Below the pieces are notes generated by a model. That model did not search any database and had not been told where the DNA came from. It saw nothing but the letters and a program-made list of their open reading frames with translations. A DNA stretch of 61,806 bases. Source: Acidimicrobiaceae bacterium (GTDB lineage: Bacteria > Actinomycetota > Acidimicrobiia > Acidimicrobiales > RAAP-2). How positions within the stretch are numbered: the stretch's first letter is position 1; every line of letters starts with the position of its first letter. The DNA lies in the NCBI GenBank assembly GCA_003133685.1, contig PKYQ01000016.1, forward strand, positions 19,669-81,474, given 5' to 3'. A program made the position numbers and the translations under genes. Below are positions 59,481 to 61,806 of the stretch, in pieces.

Positions 59481-60878
59481 CTAGATCTCGACGAATTCGA
59501 TATCGAGCAGTTCGGCGAGGATACGCCAGCGCTCGACGTGGTCGCCAAGATTGAGACAGAAGTGATGTGTTCCGCCGTTTCGGAGCCATGCCGTGAGGTA
59601 GTGGCGCATGCCAGAGTCTGGACGGAAGTGGAAGTACGGCATCTGGACGAGGGGCAGCTCGGGAGTGTCGAGGATCTCTCCGCGGGCGACAGCGAGACGG
59701 TAGTGCTCGCCCTCGAGTGCGATCAACGTCGCTGTCGTGGCAGTACCGGGCTCCGCGGAGAACACCGTCGTCGGAGGATTATCGAGGCCACCTATGCCGA
59801 GCGGTCGATCGACAAGTCGGATGGGGCGGTCGGAACGGGCGATGCGCCAGTTGCCTTCACCCATATGACTGATGAGTACCGAGTCGAGTTCGTAGTCCAT
59901 TGCGTACATCTCGCTGAAGTGTGCATCGCCAATTAGGGTGTGGCTCGCGCAGATGAGTGTCGCGGCGTTGGTGTCGCCCTCGGCGCCGTAGCCGTAGCCA
60001 TCGGCCATCATGTTCGAGGCGGCAAGTAGCGGAAGTTGTTTGAATCGCCCATCTTTTCCGACGGGCTCAAAGTGTACGGCGAGGCCGTGATAGTTGCCTT
60101 CGGCGATGATCTCTCTGAGAGCGATCTCGAAGCGGATCGCGTACTCGTGACTCTCAGGTTTTAAGTTCGGATCCATTTCGAACTGCACGGCGTGCTGTGA
60201 GCGCATCACTTCGACGGCCGCGGGTTCGACGAGCTGCATGTGCCCAAAGACATCACCCAGGTTCTCGTTGATGATCGTCGGTCCAATCTTTCTCAGCAGC
60301 GCCGCTGCGTCATACAACACGTCTTCCATGCCGTTCATCGGATATCCAAAGAGGGCGATCTTGGTGTGCTTGAGCTTGGTTACGGTCTGCGCGGCACGCG
60401 CCCATGACTCGAATGCCGCCAGAAACTCCGGCGAGCGCCACTCTTCAGTGATGACGGAGTACGGGAGTCCGGCGCGCAGCATGGCGTTGGACTGGTCCTG
60501 AGCTCCATGGATACCTTGGTTGTAGGTGAGGTCGTCCATCGTCCATTGCGCGGTGACGACCGGCTCGGGCTGAATATTGGCCAGCAGCAACGGGAGTGGA
60601 TTTTGTTGAAGAGCACGGAGAGTACGCATCGCCGGTCCGTAGGTCAGCATCACGATCATTATGCCGTCGAGGTCCTTGGTGTTGAGGTCTCGAACGATCT
60701 CTTCGATGTCATCGCGGTTTCGTGCAGGTCGGGTGAAGATGACATCGGCGGCGGGAGAGAGCTGTTCGCAGAGGGCCTTTGAAAACTCTGCTTGATGTTC
60801 GGTGATGCGAGGAATCATCTCGTCGTAGAGCTCTTGCATGATGCCGAGCATGCCGATGCGGGGTCGCTCACTCTCCAC
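59481..60878 (-). CDS. araA: L-arabinose isomerase
   Basis: Converts L-arabinose to L-ribulose with Mn. About 465 residues from the GTG at 60878, which is preceded by AAGGGAGA at 8-9 bases; an ATG at 60896 adds six residues but has no ribosome-binding site. Starts ERPRIGMLGIMQELYDEMIP; later MMADGYGYGAEGDTNAATL carries a metal Glu, HMGEGNWRIA another, and GTHHFCLNLGDHVERW near the end the His ligands. The 292-base gap upstream contains no gene and presumably the araA promoter. Confidence 0.94.
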   Translation of the reverse strand: MESERPRIGMLGIMQELYDEMIPRITEHQAEFSKALCEQLSPAADVIFTRPARNRDDIEEIVRDLNTKDLDGIMIVMLTYGPAMRTLRALQQNPLPLLLANIQPEPVVTAQWTMDDLTYNQGIHGAQDQSNAMLRAGLPYSVITEEWRSPEFLAAFESWARAAQTVTKLKHTKIALFGYPMNGMEDVLYDAAALLRKIGPTIINENLGDVFGHMQLVEPAAVEVMRSQHAVQFEMDPNLKPESHEYAIRFEIALREIIAEGNYHGLAVHFEPVGKDGRFKQLPLLAASNMMADGYGYGAEGDTNAATLICASHTLIGDAHFSEMYAMDYELDSVLISHMGEGNWRIARSDRPIRLVDRPLGIGGLDNPPTTVFSAEPGTATTATLIALEGEHYRLAVARGEILDTPELPLVQMPYFHFRPDSGMRHYLTAWLRNGGTHHFCLNLGDHVERWRILAELLDIEFVEI

Positions 60879-61170
60879 GATTGCGTCTCCCTTCATTGAC
60901 CGTGCCGTGCGGCCGCGGTTGTTCTCTAATCAACCTAGTTCTGCCTCAGAGGACGGCGAATTCAAGAACTGGGCGCAACGACCTCGACGAACGTTGAGTG
61001 ACCTGCGACCCCGCAACCGGGGACGTAGGGGTGGCGGCGTACCAGGGTGAGATACTCGTCTACGCAGACCACTGACCAGGTGGATGCCTGTTGAGGGTTC
61101 TCAACAGCGAATCCCTGACTCTCCGTGATCTTCCGACCGCTGGTCACGCTTCCTCGAAAACTCCGGGCGA

Positions 61171-61554
61171 TCAGTTTTTGCAGGCTGGAGTTCCGCCCGG
61201 AAACAGATAGCGGTATCTGGAGACAACGCTGTAGCCGACAGCAGCCGGCCAGCTCACGGGCGGAACGAGCAAGAGTCGTCCGACGAGCCCCCAGACCGAA
61301 CCCACCAAGACGAGGGATCTTGCAACTGCCGCGTGACCTCGCGATCGCTGTCCGTCTTCAACCCACCATGCAGCCCGTTTCACGTCGTCGGTGCTAAGTC
61401 CGAGTGATTGTAAGTCGGCCTCACTGAGCCACTGGCATGGCACCGCTTCAGCCGTATGCGGCTCTTTCCACTTTTTCGTGATCCACGTTGCCCAAGAGGA
61501 GCACACGCCGCAGTTGCCGTCGTAAATCAGGAGCGCGCGATTGGTGCTGTACAC
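61171..61554 (-). CDS. DCC-type thiol-disulfide oxidoreductase-like protein (DUF393)
   Basis: 127 residues starting MYSTNRALLIYDGNCGVCSSW; the DGxCxxC motif (C15, C18) is the DUF393 signature. Later blocks DDVKRAAWWVEDGQRSRGHAAVARSL and a hydrophobic LVGSVWGLVGRLLLVPPVSW with a YSVVSRYRYLFPGGTPAC end fit the family. Role unknown, thought to be redox. It sits between araB and araA on the same strand, which is unusual for an arabinose operon. Confidence 0.85.
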   Translation of the reverse strand: MYSTNRALLIYDGNCGVCSSWATWITKKWKEPHTAEAVPCQWLSEADLQSLGLSTDDVKRAAWWVEDGQRSRGHAAVARSLVLVGSVWGLVGRLLLVPPVSWPAAVGYSVVSRYRYLFPGGTPACKN

Positions 61555-61573
61555 GTTCTCAACCTATCGGCGA

Positions 61574-61806
61574 CTATGCCTCAGTGATCGAAGTCATTCG
61601 TCGAATGCGCTTCAGGTTGTGAAGCCACTCGACGTGTTCTGTTCCCAACGTGTCATGAAGGCCGCGATAGACCGAGTAGATCTCGTCGTAGATGGGCTGA
61701 TTCATTGCTATTGGTTCGTAGCGACGTGCCGTGGCCGGTCGGAGCGCGGTGACTGCCTGGAAGATGTCGTCGAAGCCGCCGCGGTCTGCTCCAGCGGCAA
61801 GAGCTC
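61574..61806 (-). CDS. araB: Ribulokinase, C-terminal end (cut by window edge)
   Basis: 77 codons ending at TAG 61574-61576 read ADRGGFDDIFQAVTALRPAT, then YEPIAMNQPIYDEIYSVYRG and LHDTLG. This matches the C terminus of AraB-type FGGY kinases (A-x-x-AG...D-I..A......Y.P......Y..IY..Y..LH..LG). The catalytic domains are outside the window. Order araB - DCC - araA - araD on the minus strand supports the call. The frame was missed by a simple start-codon scan because no start is in the window. Confidence 0.8.
   Translation of the reverse strand, partial: ALAAGADRGGFDDIFQAVTALRPATARRYEPIAMNQPIYDEIYSVYRGLHDTLGTEHVEWLHNLKRIRRMTSITEA

Noticed and set aside
61009-61022. CCCCG-CAAC-CGGGG hairpin as terminator of the DCC gene
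   Set aside because: Short stem without T run and 150 bases from the stop; too weak.

Overview
The window looks like chromosomal DNA of an actinobacterium, most likely of the class Acidimicrobiia. It is GC-rich. It carries two WhiB-type iron-sulfur regulators, an actinobacterial ctaE-qcrCAB block with a diheme QcrC, a HelD-type helicase, coproporphyrin-branch haem genes, and the UPF0182 / YlbL-like / DUF2342 neighbourhood known from mycobacteria. Many genes overlap by 4 bases or start with GTG. I do not name a species.

Layout. 1-10 kb: the 3' end of a nuo operon (nuoG partial, then nuoHIJKLMN) ending in a translationally coupled ATP-grasp gene. 10-17.7 kb: accessory genes (two secreted proteins, isochorismatase-family hydrolase, DinB and VOC proteins, a large membrane protein joining a metallophosphoesterase-like domain to an MprF/DUF2156 domain, a small HAD phosphatase) with two short gene remnants. 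17.7-21.1 kb: hemE-hemH-hemY on the minus strand, divergent from helD. 23.6-27.6 kb: ctaE-qcrC-qcrA-qcrB. 27.7-33.5 kb: hutGHUI and a GNAT gene. 33.6-37 kb: a MoxR-type AAA ATPase with a VWA protein. 37-38.5 kb: two whiB genes around a glutamate formimidoyltransferase gene. 38.7-48.6 kb: an envelope or cell-shape block with a DUF2342 protein lacking HExxH, a membrane-anchored PDZ protein with a degenerate trypsin fold, an MreB-like protein, a HEAT-repeat protein, a PDZ-Lon protease, a DivIVA-domain protein with a phage-head-type Cys/His C terminus, and UPF0182.

49-53.9 kb is a tRNA-anchored integration hotspot. An initiator tRNA-Met gene, a 49-bp copy of its 3' part, and a second, slightly decayed full tRNA-Met copy lie in direct orientation, each followed by a hairpin. 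Between them are remnants of mobile DNA (a frameshifted helix-turn-helix gene, a broken trypsin-like gene), a small secreted protein, and an apparently intact GAF-GAF-GGDEF diguanylate cyclase.

54-61.8 kb is a sugar block: galT-galE-galK (Leloir pathway), a glycerol-1-phosphate dehydrogenase of the AraM/EgsA type, and araB (partial)-DCC protein-araA-araD for L-arabinose. By eye its sequence is less GC-biased than the core genes, and it begins directly after the last tRNA copy, so it may be acquired cargo.

Working together: Nuo, QcrCAB and CtaE are parts of one aerobic respiratory chain, and the hem genes supply its haem. The hut genes and ftcD degrade histidine to glutamate by two alternative last steps. 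gal and ara genes feed hexose and pentose catabolism. Several genes without a Shine-Dalgarno sequence have a -10-like hexamer 6-7 bases before the start codon, which suggests frequent leaderless transcripts.
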